Shown: in pieces, positions 18,443 through 26,306 of the stretch
Layout of the letters: each line of letters begins with the position of its first letter
Position numbering within the stretch: the first letter of the stretch is position 1
Assembly (NCBI RefSeq): GCF_010500995.1
Contig: NZ_QVMK01000002.1
Span: 191,429-255,428 of the forward strand
Length of the DNA: 64,000 nucleotides
Source of the DNA: Bacteroides sp. 224
GTDB lineage: Bacteria > Bacteroidota > Bacteroidia > Bacteroidales > Bacteroidaceae
Direction of reading: 5' to 3'
Notes under the pieces: generated by a model
Seen by the model: the letters and a program-made list of their open reading frames with translations, nothing else
The model's database searches: none
Told to the model about the DNA's origin: nothing
Position numbers and translations under genes: made by a program

Positions 18443-19030
18443 TTATATTTCTTCTTTTTCTTCTTCCTCCCCTCTCTTTCGGAGAGGGGCCGGGGGAGAG
18501 GCCGGATCAAAAAGCATAGCAGTACAAATACAGTAACGCCTATCGGTACGCATGAGCACATCATGATTGACACAACCCTCGCAACCTTTCCAGAAAGACT
18601 CATCGTCTGTCAACTCCGAGAAGGGTACGGGTACGTATCCAAGCTCTGTATTAATCTTCATCACAGCTCCTCCGCTGGTTAGCCCAAACAGTTTGGCATG
18701 TGGCCATCGTAAGCGAGAAAGGGCGAATGCCGCTTTCTTTATTCGCTTTGCCAATCCGTGCCCACGAAATTTTTCTACTACAATAAGCCCGGAATTGGCT
18801 ACGTATTGTTTATTCCCCCAACTTTCGATATAACAGAAACCTGCAAATTCATCGCCGGCAAGGGCTATAATTGCTTTCCCTTCTTTCATTTTCTGTGCCA
18901 AATACTCATGTGTTCTTTTGGCAATTCCTGTACCTCTTACCTTCGCGGCTTCGGTTATTGTGTTAAGTATGGTGTCCACGTAAATTTCATGGGAGGCATC
19001 GGCCACCATTACATCAATTGAATCTTTCAT
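18443..19030 (-). CDS. GNAT-family acyltransferase, probable N-acylglutamate synthase of the arginine operon
   Basis: 195 residues. The acetyl-CoA-binding region reads GLIVVEKFRGHGLAKRIKKAAFALSRLRWPHAKLFGLTSGGAVMKINTELGYVPV, with the R/Q-x-x-G-x-G/A loop. In the arginine operon between argR and argG, the expected job is acylation of glutamate, the first committed step, for which no other candidate lies here. Bacteroides use succinylated intermediates further down, so succinyl-CoA may be the donor (inference). The last residues (PASPPAPLRKRGEEEEKEEI) are translated from a REP-like hairpin; the ancestral C-terminus probably stopped near CTAMLFDP. Confidence 0.82.
   Translation of the reverse strand: MKDSIDVMVADASHEIYVDTILNTITEAAKVRGTGIAKRTHEYLAQKMKEGKAIIALAGDEFAGFCYIESWGNKQYVANSGLIVVEKFRGHGLAKRIKKAAFALSRLRWPHAKLFGLTSGGAVMKINTELGYVPVPFSELTDDESFWKGCEGCVNHDVLMRTDRRYCICTAMLFDPASPPAPLRKRGEEEEKEEI
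18467..18503. repeat. REP-like hairpin inside the 3' end of the GNAT gene
   Basis: CCTCCCCTCTCTTTCGGAGA followed by GGGGCCGGGGGAGAGGC. It contributes the last residues of the GNAT open frame. Confidence 0.75.
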
Positions 19031-19064
19031 TTACATTCCTTGTTATAAAATGGAACCCTTTAAT

Positions 19065-19538
19065 TTATTTATTATGCATTATAAAACTCAGACAATTCTC
19101 AACAGAAACTCTGCTTGTATTTTCTTTCAACACCAATAGGATAGTATCATCTCCTGCAATGGTGCCAATAATATCTTTACAGTCGCGGTTATCAATATCA
19201 TAAGCAATGCTGCTTGCGTACCCCGGGCGGGTTTTTATGACAGCTAAGTTGCCCGAAAACTGCAACGAAATAAAGCCGCTGTTCATCAGCATATCACGGG
19301 TAGACGATTGTTCTGTATTCCGCTTATACATTATATCGTTAGGCAATACATATACATACTTCCCGTTCATACTGGCAGCTTTGGCTACTTTTAGTTGTTT
19401 CAGATCGCGGGAAAGAGTGGCTTGCGTTAGCTCAAACCCTTCATTCATAAGTTCCTGCAACAATTCTTCCTGAGAACTGACTTCTTTGCTGGAAATAATA
19501 ATTTTGATAGTATCTAATCGATCCGCTTTCTTCTTCAT
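19065..19538 (-). CDS. argR: Arginine repressor
   Basis: 157 residues, normal length. Residues about 1-75 form the winged-helix DNA-binding domain (IKIIISSKEVSSQEELLQELMNEGFELTQATLSRDLKQLKVAK), and the C-terminal part has the arginine-binding oligomerisation motif GTIAGDDTILLV. It is first in the arginine run and divergent from the thiamin genes. ArgR hexamers bind palindromic ARG boxes when arginine is abundant; a matching dyad overlaps its own promoter. Confidence 0.95.
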   Translation of the reverse strand: MKKKADRLDTIKIIISSKEVSSQEELLQELMNEGFELTQATLSRDLKQLKVAKAASMNGKYVYVLPNDIMYKRNTEQSSTRDMLMNSGFISLQFSGNLAVIKTRPGYASSIAYDIDNRDCKDIIGTIAGDDTILLVLKENTSRVSVENCLSFIMHNK

Positions 19539-19564
19539 GTCGTATAATTATTCCAAATAGACTG

Positions 19565-19602
19565 CAAAAGTATGCATTATTTCATAGATTTATGCATAAA
19601 AC
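19565..19602 (-). promoter_or_regulatory. argR promoter -7 box overlapping an ARG-box-like dyad
   Basis: On the minus strand TACTTTTG (19565-19572) matches the Bacteroides -7 consensus TAnnTTTG. It overlaps TATGCAT at 19571-19577, which is repeated as TATGCATA at 19591-19598. Paired AT-rich palindromic half sites of this kind are typical ArgR operators, so autorepression of the arginine run is likely. Confidence 0.65.
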
Positions 19603-19746
19603 AGCTCTTTTTTTGAGTTTTTATGCCATATTACATTCTTTATTGTATCTATAATGCCGCATTAAAGCTATTCTATTAATGAGTACAGTACCTCTGTGTT
19701 TATCCTTAATTCTATTAGATTCGTTTATAAATCGAGTATTTTTGTC

Positions 19747-19754
19747 TACTTTTG
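19747..19754 (+). promoter_or_regulatory. Bacteroides -7 promoter box for the thiamin operon
   Basis: TACTTTTG matches TAnnTTTG and lies about 45 bp ahead of the TPP aptamer, so transcription should begin near 19760 and include the riboswitch. Confidence 0.6.
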
Positions 19755-19795
19755 CAGGCGTTTACCAAAACAAACGTGTTTTGGAACAAATTTTC

Positions 19796-19880
19796 ATGTG
19801 AGGGGTGCCCTAAAATAACGGGCTGAGATCATACCCATTGACCTGATCCGGGTAATACCGGCGGAGGGAAGATATAGAAA
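19796..19880 (+). promoter_or_regulatory. TPP (THI-box) riboswitch
   Basis: The conserved aptamer elements appear in order: GAGGGGTGCCC, GGGCTGAGATCATACCC, TTGACCTGATCCGGGTAATA and CCGGCGGAGGGAAGAT. Downstream, TACCCCT (19884-19890) can pair with AGGGGTG of the aptamer, offering a switch structure before the start codon at 19919. Thiamin pyrophosphate binding should repress the receptor, PnuT and possibly the kinase. Confidence 0.95.
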
Positions 19881-19918
19881 AGTACCCCTTTTCTGTTTAA
19901 CAAAAAAACTTATCGAAA

Positions 19919-22180
19919 ATGAAAAGGAAAGCAGCGATGCTAATGAGTCTTTGTTGTGTAGGAATACATGTATACAGCCAAAGTTCCTCTAAAGACAGTG
20001 TAAAGATGGTGAATCTTCAGGAAGTAGTTATATCTACACGAGCCACTTCCAAGACTCCCGTAGCATTTACAAACGTGAGTAAAAAGCAATTGGAGAAACA
20101 AAACTTCGGGCAGGATATCCCCTTTCTGCTTACTGCCACCCCATCGGTATTAACTACTTCGGACGCAGGTTCAGGAGTTGGCTATACAGGTATTCGTGTG
20201 CGCGGAACGGATGCTACCCGTATTAATATCACCACCAATGGCATTCCGATGAATGATGCCGAGAGCCATGCTATTTATTGGGTAAATACTCCCGACTTAG
20301 CTTCTTCTTTGGAAGATTTGCAGATACAACGAGGCGCAGGAACGTCTACCAACGGTTCGGGCGCTTTCGGTGCAAGCATTAATATGAAGACGCAGGGGAT
20401 TCCTTCGAAAGCTTATGGAGAGTTTTCCGGCTCCTACGGTTCTTTCAATACACATAAAGAAACCTTTAAAGTAGGTTCGGGGTTAATAAACAATCATTGG
20501 GCATTCGATGCTCGTATCTCTAACATTCAGAGTGATGGATACAGGGATCGTGCTTCTTCGGATTTGAAATCTTACTTTGCACAGGCAGGATATTACGGTG
20601 AGAATTCAAGCATTAAGTTTATCACCTTTGGTGGTAAAGAGGAAACGTATCATGCCTGGGACGGGATAAGTCGGGAGAGGTTGAAGACAGACCGTCGTTA
20701 TAACCCAAACGGAAAAATTAAAGATGGAAAGGTAGAGATGGGCTTTTATGATAATCAGTTAGATCATTATAAGCAAACTCATTATCAGTTGCTCTTTAAT
20801 CATTCTTTCTCTTCTGCATGGAACATGAATGTAGCTCTGCATTATACAGATGGAAATGGTTATTACGAAGAATATAAAAATGACCGGACACTGAAAGAAT
20901 ATAGTCTTCTTTCTTATATAATAGATGGAATTAACTATGACAAAAGCAATCTGATACGCCGCAAGCATGTAGATAGTGGATTTGGTGGAGGTATTTTCTC
21001 TTTCAATTATAAAAACAACAGACTGGATGGCTCTATCGGCGGAGGCCTCAATCATTATAAGAATGATCACTACGGACAAGTAATCTGGGTAAAAAACTAT
21101 ATCGGATACCTTGCTCCCGATCATGAATATTATCGTAATAAGGGAGAGAAGTTGGATGGTAATATCTATGCCAAAGCCAATTATGAATTAACAAAGGGCT
21201 TCAACCTTTATGCTGACTTACAGTATCGATCTATCAATTACCAAATAAAAGGAAATAATGATAAGTGGGATTGGAGCGCTGAACCTGAAAGGCCACAGCT
21301 CCTCGATATTGATAAGGACTTCAACTTCTTCAATCCTAAAGCGGGTGTTTTCTGGCAAATCAATCCAAATAATAATGTATATGCCTCCTTTGCTGTTGCC
21401 CAGAAAGAACCGACCCGCAATAATTATACAGACGGATTGTTTGATAAGCATCCCAAAGCAGAAAAGTTGTTCGATTACGAGTTAGGTTATACTTACCGGA
21501 ACAGTTGCTTTACCGCAGGAATCAACCTTTATTATATGGATTACAAAGACCAATTAGTATTAAACGGAAACCTGAATGATATTGGAGAACCAATGGCCGA
21601 AAACGTAAAAGACAGTTATCGCATGGGTGTGGAGCTGACAGCAGGTGTTAAACTCACCGATTACCTTCGATGGGATGTGAATGCTACCTGGAGTAAGAAT
21701 CGCATTAAGAACTACACCGAATATCTGAGCGATTACTCCGACAAAGGCAGTGAACTATATACACAGACTGAGCGGTATTTGGGTGATACTCCTATTGCTT
21801 TCTCCCCTTCCTTTATGGCAGGAAGCTTAATCAACTTTGAGTTATCGGGATGGAGTGCTTCTTTCCAATCGCAGTATGTGAGCCGCCAGTATTTAGATAA
21901 TGCGGGGGATAAAGAAAACTCGTTGGATGCTTATTTTGTTAATCATCTGCATGCGGGATATACATTCAAGATCAGACATGTAAAGAGTATAACCGTAGGT
22001 GCCTCTGTTTATAATCTGTTCAACACCAAATATGAAACAAACGGATATTCACAGACGGCTGCTGTTTATCAGACAGATTCAAATGGGAACCCAACCAACA
22101 ATTGGCGTGTTTCCAATGATCCATGTTTCTACCCGATGGCAGGAACCAATGTTTTATTTAATCTAACGCTTCGCTTTTAA
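19919..22180 (+). CDS. TonB-dependent outer membrane receptor, probable thiamin importer
   Basis: 753 residues, classic (non-SusC) TonB receptor. A signal peptide ends near VYSQ; the TonB box region is VNLQEVVISTRAT; the plug reads GIRVRGTDATRINITTNGIPMNDAESH...LQIQRGAGTSTNGSGAFGASINMKT; the barrel ends NVLFNLTLRF. The TPP riboswitch just upstream and the PnuT gene 3 bp downstream identify it as the thiamin outer membrane receptor described for Bacteroides (often called OMthi). Confidence 0.92.
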   Translation: MKRKAAMLMSLCCVGIHVYSQSSSKDSVKMVNLQEVVISTRATSKTPVAFTNVSKKQLEKQNFGQDIPFLLTATPSVLTTSDAGSGVGYTGIRVRGTDATRINITTNGIPMNDAESHAIYWVNTPDLASSLEDLQIQRGAGTSTNGSGAFGASINMKTQGIPSKAYGEFSGSYGSFNTHKETFKVGSGLINNHWAFDARISNIQSDGYRDRASSDLKSYFAQAGYYGENSSIKFITFGGKEETYHAWDGISRERLKTDRRYNPNGKIKDGKVEMGFYDNQLDHYKQTHYQLLFNHSFSSAWNMNVALHYTDGNGYYEEYKNDRTLKEYSLLSYIIDGINYDKSNLIRRKHVDSGFGGGIFSFNYKNNRLDGSIGGGLNHYKNDHYGQVIWVKNYIGYLAPDHEYYRNKGEKLDGNIYAKANYELTKGFNLYADLQYRSINYQIKGNNDKWDWSAEPERPQLLDIDKDFNFFNPKAGVFWQINPNNNVYASFAVAQKEPTRNNYTDGLFDKHPKAEKLFDYELGYTYRNSCFTAGINLYYMDYKDQLVLNGNLNDIGEPMAENVKDSYRMGVELTAGVKLTDYLRWDVNATWSKNRIKNYTEYLSDYSDKGSELYTQTERYLGDTPIAFSPSFMAGSLINFELSGWSASFQSQYVSRQYLDNAGDKENSLDAYFVNHLHAGYTFKIRHVKSITVGASVYNLFNTKYETNGYSQTAAVYQTDSNGNPTNNWRVSNDPCFYPMAGTNVLFNLTLRF

Positions 22181-22183
22181 CGG

Positions 22184-22753
22184 ATGGATTATTTAGAAAT
22201 TATAGGAACGTTTGTAGGGTTGCTCTATCTTTGGTTAGAGTACAAAGCTAGTATTTACTTATGGATAGCAAGCATCATTATGCCTGCTATCTATATCTTT
22301 GTATATTATAACGCAGGCTTGTATGCAGATACAGGAATCAATGTATATTTCTTGTTGGCATCTGTTTACGGGTGGATCGTTTGGCTGAAAGGAAGTGGAA
22401 AAGAGAAAAAAGATAAGGCAGAGTTACCGATTACCTATATGCCATCAAAAACAATTCTTCCTCTTTCTGTTGCCTTCTTCATTGCTTTCTTTCTCATTGC
22501 ATGGATATTAATTACTTATACAGACAGTACAGTACCTTGGCTTGACAGTTTTACGACTGCATTAAGTATTGTCGCCATGTGGATGTTGGCCAGAAAATAT
22601 GTGGAACAATGGTTGGTGTGGATTGCAGTGGATGTGGTGAGTTGTGGGTTATACATTTATAAGGGACTCGATTATACGGCAGGGTTATATGGACTTTACT
22701 CGGTAATTGCTATCTTTGGCTACTTAAAATGGAGAAAAATGATGAAGGTGTAG
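22184..22753 (+). CDS. pnuT: PnuT-type thiamin transporter (PnuC family)
   Basis: 189 residues with about seven membrane segments and the PnuC-family aromatic motifs (YLWLEYKASIYLWIASIIM, YGWIVWLKG, YVEQWLVWIAVDVVSCGLYIYKG). PnuC-family proteins allow facilitated inner-membrane passage of a vitamin that is then trapped by phosphorylation. Placement after a riboswitch-controlled receptor and before thiamin pyrophosphokinase points to thiamin rather than nicotinamide riboside. Confidence 0.9.
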   Translation: MDYLEIIGTFVGLLYLWLEYKASIYLWIASIIMPAIYIFVYYNAGLYADTGINVYFLLASVYGWIVWLKGSGKEKKDKAELPITYMPSKTILPLSVAFFIAFFLIAWILITYTDSTVPWLDSFTTALSIVAMWMLARKYVEQWLVWIAVDVVSCGLYIYKGLDYTAGLYGLYSVIAIFGYLKWRKMMKV

Positions 22754-22795
22754 AGCAATTCTAAAGATGAAGCCTATATTACTTTTAAACATAGA

Positions 22796-22923
22796 TACGC
22801 GGAAGAAACGGAATAAGCGGATGAACGCGGAATTTTAATTTACTGAACTAAATAAATCCTGTTTGTTTGGATTTGCTTTATTATTATTCCGCGTTCATCC
22901 GCTCATTCTGCTTTTTCCGCGTA
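22796..22923. repeat. Word-repeat inverted element (GCGGAA/GCGGATGAACGCGG type)
   Basis: Arms 22796-22833 and 22886-22923 match at 34 of 38 positions as inverted repeats around a 52-bp AT-rich loop. The arms contain the words GCGGATGAACGCGGAAT and TACGCGGAA. It sits between pnuT and the pyrophosphokinase gene and can fold into a long stem in the transcript. Confidence 0.85.
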
Positions 22924-22949
22924 CCCATAATACTTATTTTGCACTTAAT

Positions 22950-23591
22950 ATGATAAAACATTACCCACTTATATCCACAAAAACGATTCCCGAAACTGTT
23001 ATTCTGGCCAATGGAGAATTCCCAACCCATTCTCTTCCTTTGGCTTTACTGAAACAAGCCAAATATGTAGTTTGTTGCGATGGTGCTGCTAATGAATATA
23101 TAAAAAGAGGATTCATTCCCAATGCCATTATCGGAGATGGAGATTCGCTCTCATCAGAAAACAAAGATCGGTTTGCAGACATTCTTCACTTTAATAACGA
23201 TCAGGAAACAAATGATCAGACGAAAGCAGTCAATTACTGTATTGAGCAGGGAAGAAAAGATATTATTATAGTAGGTGCCACAGGTAAAAGAGAGGATCAT
23301 ACCTTAGGAAACATCAGCCTGTTAATTGATTATATGGATGAAGTTCGGGTGCAGATGGTGACTAACTATGGTATTTTCAATGCCGTTTGCGGGAATGCAA
23401 CTTTTGAATGTATACCTGAAGAACAAATATCCATTATTAACTTCACTGCTACCCGGATGGAAGGCGAAGGGGTTGCCTACCCACTTCGGGGATTTACTAA
23501 CTGGTGGCAAGGCACACTGAACGAAGCTAAACAAGAGAACATTACCATTTGGGCCAATGGCAAGTATCTCTTGTTCAGGAATATAATTTAG
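22950..23591 (+). CDS. thiN: Thiamin pyrophosphokinase
   Basis: 213 residues from MIKHYPLISTKTIPETVILANGEFP at 22950; the open frame runs upstream to 22863 only through the inverted repeat. Motifs are VVCCDGAANEYIKRGFIPNAIIGDGDSLS, NDQETNDQTKAVNYC and VGATGKREDHTLGNISLL, the conserved ATP/Mg and thiamin-binding segments. It makes TPP from thiamin and ATP, trapping the vitamin imported by the receptor and PnuT and producing the riboswitch ligand. Confidence 0.92.
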   Translation: MIKHYPLISTKTIPETVILANGEFPTHSLPLALLKQAKYVVCCDGAANEYIKRGFIPNAIIGDGDSLSSENKDRFADILHFNNDQETNDQTKAVNYCIEQGRKDIIIVGATGKREDHTLGNISLLIDYMDEVRVQMVTNYGIFNAVCGNATFECIPEEQISIINFTATRMEGEGVAYPLRGFTNWWQGTLNEAKQENITIWANGKYLLFRNII

Positions 23592-23599
23592 AAGAAACT

Positions 23600-24904
23600 C
23601 TATTTTACGTTTAATAGATACTTCTTGAAATCTTCAAAATGCTTTGTCAGAGGCAAGCTCTTCTTCTCACCTTTCATGAATTCCTGTAGTTTGGCAGGTA
23701 TTTCCACTTTATCTTCGATGATGCTTTCTACTGTCTCCAAGAATTTGGCAGGATGGGCTGTTTCAAGGAATACACCGGTTTCTCCTTCTTTCAATCCTTC
23801 CTGAAGGGCACGATAGCCACAAGCGCCATGAGGATCTAACAAATAACCGGTTTCTTTATATACATTCTTCACCGTTTCGCGAATCTGGTCGTCTGTATAA
23901 GTAGTGCCACTTATTTCGGCGGCAATTGCTTCGTGTGAGTTCTTGTATAAATCGAGTACACGAGCAAAGTTGCTGGGATCTCCTACATCCATAGCATTGG
24001 CAATGGTAGCAATGGAAGGACGCGGATTATATTTACCTGTTTGCAAATACTGATAGAAGATATCGTTCTTATTATTGGCTGCAATAAAGCGTTTTATAGG
24101 TAATCCCATTTGTTTGCCAAATAACCCGGCAGTTATATTACCAAAGTTACCGCTTGGAACACAAATAACGGCACTGCCTTCCTTGCCAAGCTTCTTTAAC
24201 TGAGCATAAGCATAGAAATAATAAAAAGCTTGTGGCAGGAAACGAGCCACATTAATAGAATTGGCAGAGGTAAGCAACAAATGATCATTCAGCTCTTTAT
24301 CCATGAACGCAGCTTTTACCAGAGCTTGGCAATCATCGAACGTACCTTCTACTTCTAAAGCTGTGATATTTTGTCCTAAGGTGGTGAATTGCTTTTCTTG
24401 TATCTCGCTCACCTTCCCTTTGGGATAGAGTACATACACATGAATACCGTCTACCCCCAGAAATCCGTTGGCCACCGCACTACCTGTATCTCCGGAAGTA
24501 GCAACTAACACATTCACGTTCTTTTGCCCCTGTTTTCTGATAAAGTAGCCCAATAAACGAGCCATAAAGCGACCACCTACATCTTTAAAGGCAAGTGTGG
24601 GTCCGTGAAACAATTCCAGTGAATAAATCGTATCGGTCACTTTCACTAAAGGAACATCGAAGTTAAGGGTATCATATACAATTTCTTTCAATACATCTGC
24701 CGGAACATCTTCGCCAAAGAAAGCATCGGCTACCCGGTAGGCTATTTCCTGAAAAGAATAGGTATCTATTTTATCATAAAACTCTTTTGGGAGGGGTTTA
24801 ATGCTTTCGGGCATGAAAAGCCCTTTGTCGGAGGCCAATCCTTTGACTACTGCTTCTTGCAGGGAGGCTAAAGGGGCTTGCTGGTTGGTACTGTAGTATT
24901 TCAT
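23600..24904 (-). CDS. thrC: Threonine synthase
   Basis: 434 residues. N-terminal KYYSTNQQAPLASLQEAVVKGLASDKGLFMPE is typical of the family; the PLP lysine lies in GPTLAFKDVGGRFMARLL and the phosphate loop in VATSGDTGSAVANGF. It converts O-phosphohomoserine to threonine. It is the last gene of the thr operon, after apgM and thrA, and converges with the thiamin kinase gene 8 bp away. Confidence 0.95.
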   Translation of the reverse strand: MKYYSTNQQAPLASLQEAVVKGLASDKGLFMPESIKPLPKEFYDKIDTYSFQEIAYRVADAFFGEDVPADVLKEIVYDTLNFDVPLVKVTDTIYSLELFHGPTLAFKDVGGRFMARLLGYFIRKQGQKNVNVLVATSGDTGSAVANGFLGVDGIHVYVLYPKGKVSEIQEKQFTTLGQNITALEVEGTFDDCQALVKAAFMDKELNDHLLLTSANSINVARFLPQAFYYFYAYAQLKKLGKEGSAVICVPSGNFGNITAGLFGKQMGLPIKRFIAANNKNDIFYQYLQTGKYNPRPSIATIANAMDVGDPSNFARVLDLYKNSHEAIAAEISGTTYTDDQIRETVKNVYKETGYLLDPHGACGYRALQEGLKEGETGVFLETAHPAKFLETVESIIEDKVEIPAKLQEFMKGEKKSLPLTKHFEDFKKYLLNVK

Positions 24905-24920
24905 TGTTTTATCTTTTATT

Positions 24921-25001
24921 CACCACAGATTAACACGGATTTACACAGATTAAAAACTTAATTCAGAATAATAATCCGTGAAAATCCGTGTTAATCTGTG
25001 G
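24921..25001. repeat. Word-repeat inverted element (ACCACAGATTAACAC type) without ORF
   Basis: Arms 24923-24951 and 24973-25001 are inverted repeats with about two mismatches in 29 and a 21-bp loop. The words are CCACAGATTAACACGGATTT. It is the same family as the arms enclosing the GxxExxY gene at 32162-32645 but carries no gene. It lies between apgM and thrC and nearly touches the apgM stop codon. Confidence 0.88.
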
Positions 25002-25002
25002 T

Positions 25003-26214
25003 TTAATTATCCATAAATTCATTCATAAACTCATCTCCTTTCAGCAGCCCATACACTCCTTGCTTGGCTGCTTCTTCATTATACGCTTCCACACCATCTG
25101 CCTCAATACCCGGATACCAGATCAGGAAGGGAACCGGTTCTGAGGTATGGGTACGCAATTCGCAAGGGGTAGGATGATCGGGAAGAATGGCAATAGCCAC
25201 GGGTTCACCCCAACCTTTCACGGCTTCATAAACAGGGCCGACTACCTGGCTGTCCAGATCTTCAATAGTCTTTATTTTAAGCGAAACATCTCCTTCGTGC
25301 CCGGCTTCATCGCTGGCTTCGATATGGAGATATACAAAATCTTCTGACTTTAACGCTTCCAATGCAGCGGCTACTTTATTCTTATAGTTCGTATCATAAA
25401 GTCCGGTAGCACCTTCTACTTCTACCTTACGCAAACCGGCATATCTTCCTATTCCTTGAATCAGATCGACAGCAGAGATTACTGTTCCGGATTTGATTTG
25501 CGGATAAGTACTCGAAAGTGGCTCCATCTGAGGACGATACCCCGGCGACCAAGGCCAAATACTATTAGCCGGGTCTTTGCCTTCTGCCATACGTTTCAGA
25601 TTGATTGGGTGATTCTTCAGCAACTCTTGCGAACGTAGAATCAGTTCATTAAGCAGTCTGGCTGTTTCTTCGGCTTCGGGAACAATCGGTTTTATTAATA
25701 AAGGAGCAAATTCCTTACCGGGCACATCATGCGGAGGGGTACAAGTTAATTCTTTCTTGCCTCCTTTTACAACCAACAGATGGCGATAAGACACTCCGGG
25801 ATGAAAAGTAACCGCTTCTGTACCCAACTCTTTTTGCAGATAGCTTATCAACTCCGCCGCTTCTTCGGATGTAATGTGTCCGGCAGAATGATTCTTAATC
25901 CGACCGTCTTCCACACAAATCAGGTTACAACGCATGGCTATTTCTCCGGGCAACACATCTACCCCCATGCTGGCAGCTTCGAGTACACCTCTACCTTCAT
26001 ATACTTTAGATAAGTCATACCCCAATACAGAAAGATTGGCAACTTCGCTCCCGGGATGAAATCCTTCGGGAACGGTTGCCAACAGTCCGTTGCGCCCCAT
26101 ACTTGCCAACATATCCATATAAGGAATATTGGCATGTTGAAGCAAAGTTTTGTTATTCAGAGATTTTACCGGCCAGTCGGCCATACCGTCTCCGAGAATT
26201 ATTATATGTTTCAT
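25003..26214 (-). CDS. apgM: COG3635-type cofactor-independent phosphoglycerate mutase-like protein, probable homoserine kinase
   Basis: 403 residues from MKHIIILGDGMADWPVKSL at 26214. Alkaline-phosphatase-superfamily metal motifs are LGDGMADWP, SEVANLSVLGYD (the phospho-acceptor serine), HIEASDEAGHEGD and ILPDHPTPCELRTHTSEPVPFLI. Family name is archaeal-type phosphoglycerate mutase, but its place between thrA and thrC, with no ThrB-type homoserine kinase in the operon, argues that it phosphorylates homoserine, a role described for this family in bacteria lacking thrB. The open frame extends to 26280 only through a word-repeat element. Confidence 0.88.
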   Translation of the reverse strand: MKHIIILGDGMADWPVKSLNNKTLLQHANIPYMDMLASMGRNGLLATVPEGFHPGSEVANLSVLGYDLSKVYEGRGVLEAASMGVDVLPGEIAMRCNLICVEDGRIKNHSAGHITSEEAAELISYLQKELGTEAVTFHPGVSYRHLLVVKGGKKELTCTPPHDVPGKEFAPLLIKPIVPEAEETARLLNELILRSQELLKNHPINLKRMAEGKDPANSIWPWSPGYRPQMEPLSSTYPQIKSGTVISAVDLIQGIGRYAGLRKVEVEGATGLYDTNYKNKVAAALEALKSEDFVYLHIEASDEAGHEGDVSLKIKTIEDLDSQVVGPVYEAVKGWGEPVAIAILPDHPTPCELRTHTSEPVPFLIWYPGIEADGVEAYNEEAAKQGVYGLLKGDEFMNEFMDN

Positions 26215-26217
26215 AAT

Positions 26218-26303
<86 letters not shown>

Positions 26304-26306
26304 AAT

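Noticed and set aside
24921..25001. Simple rho-independent terminator after apgM
   Set aside because: Arms are long, word-repetitive, without a T-tract, and lie inside the thr operon before thrC; the repeat-family reading fits better.
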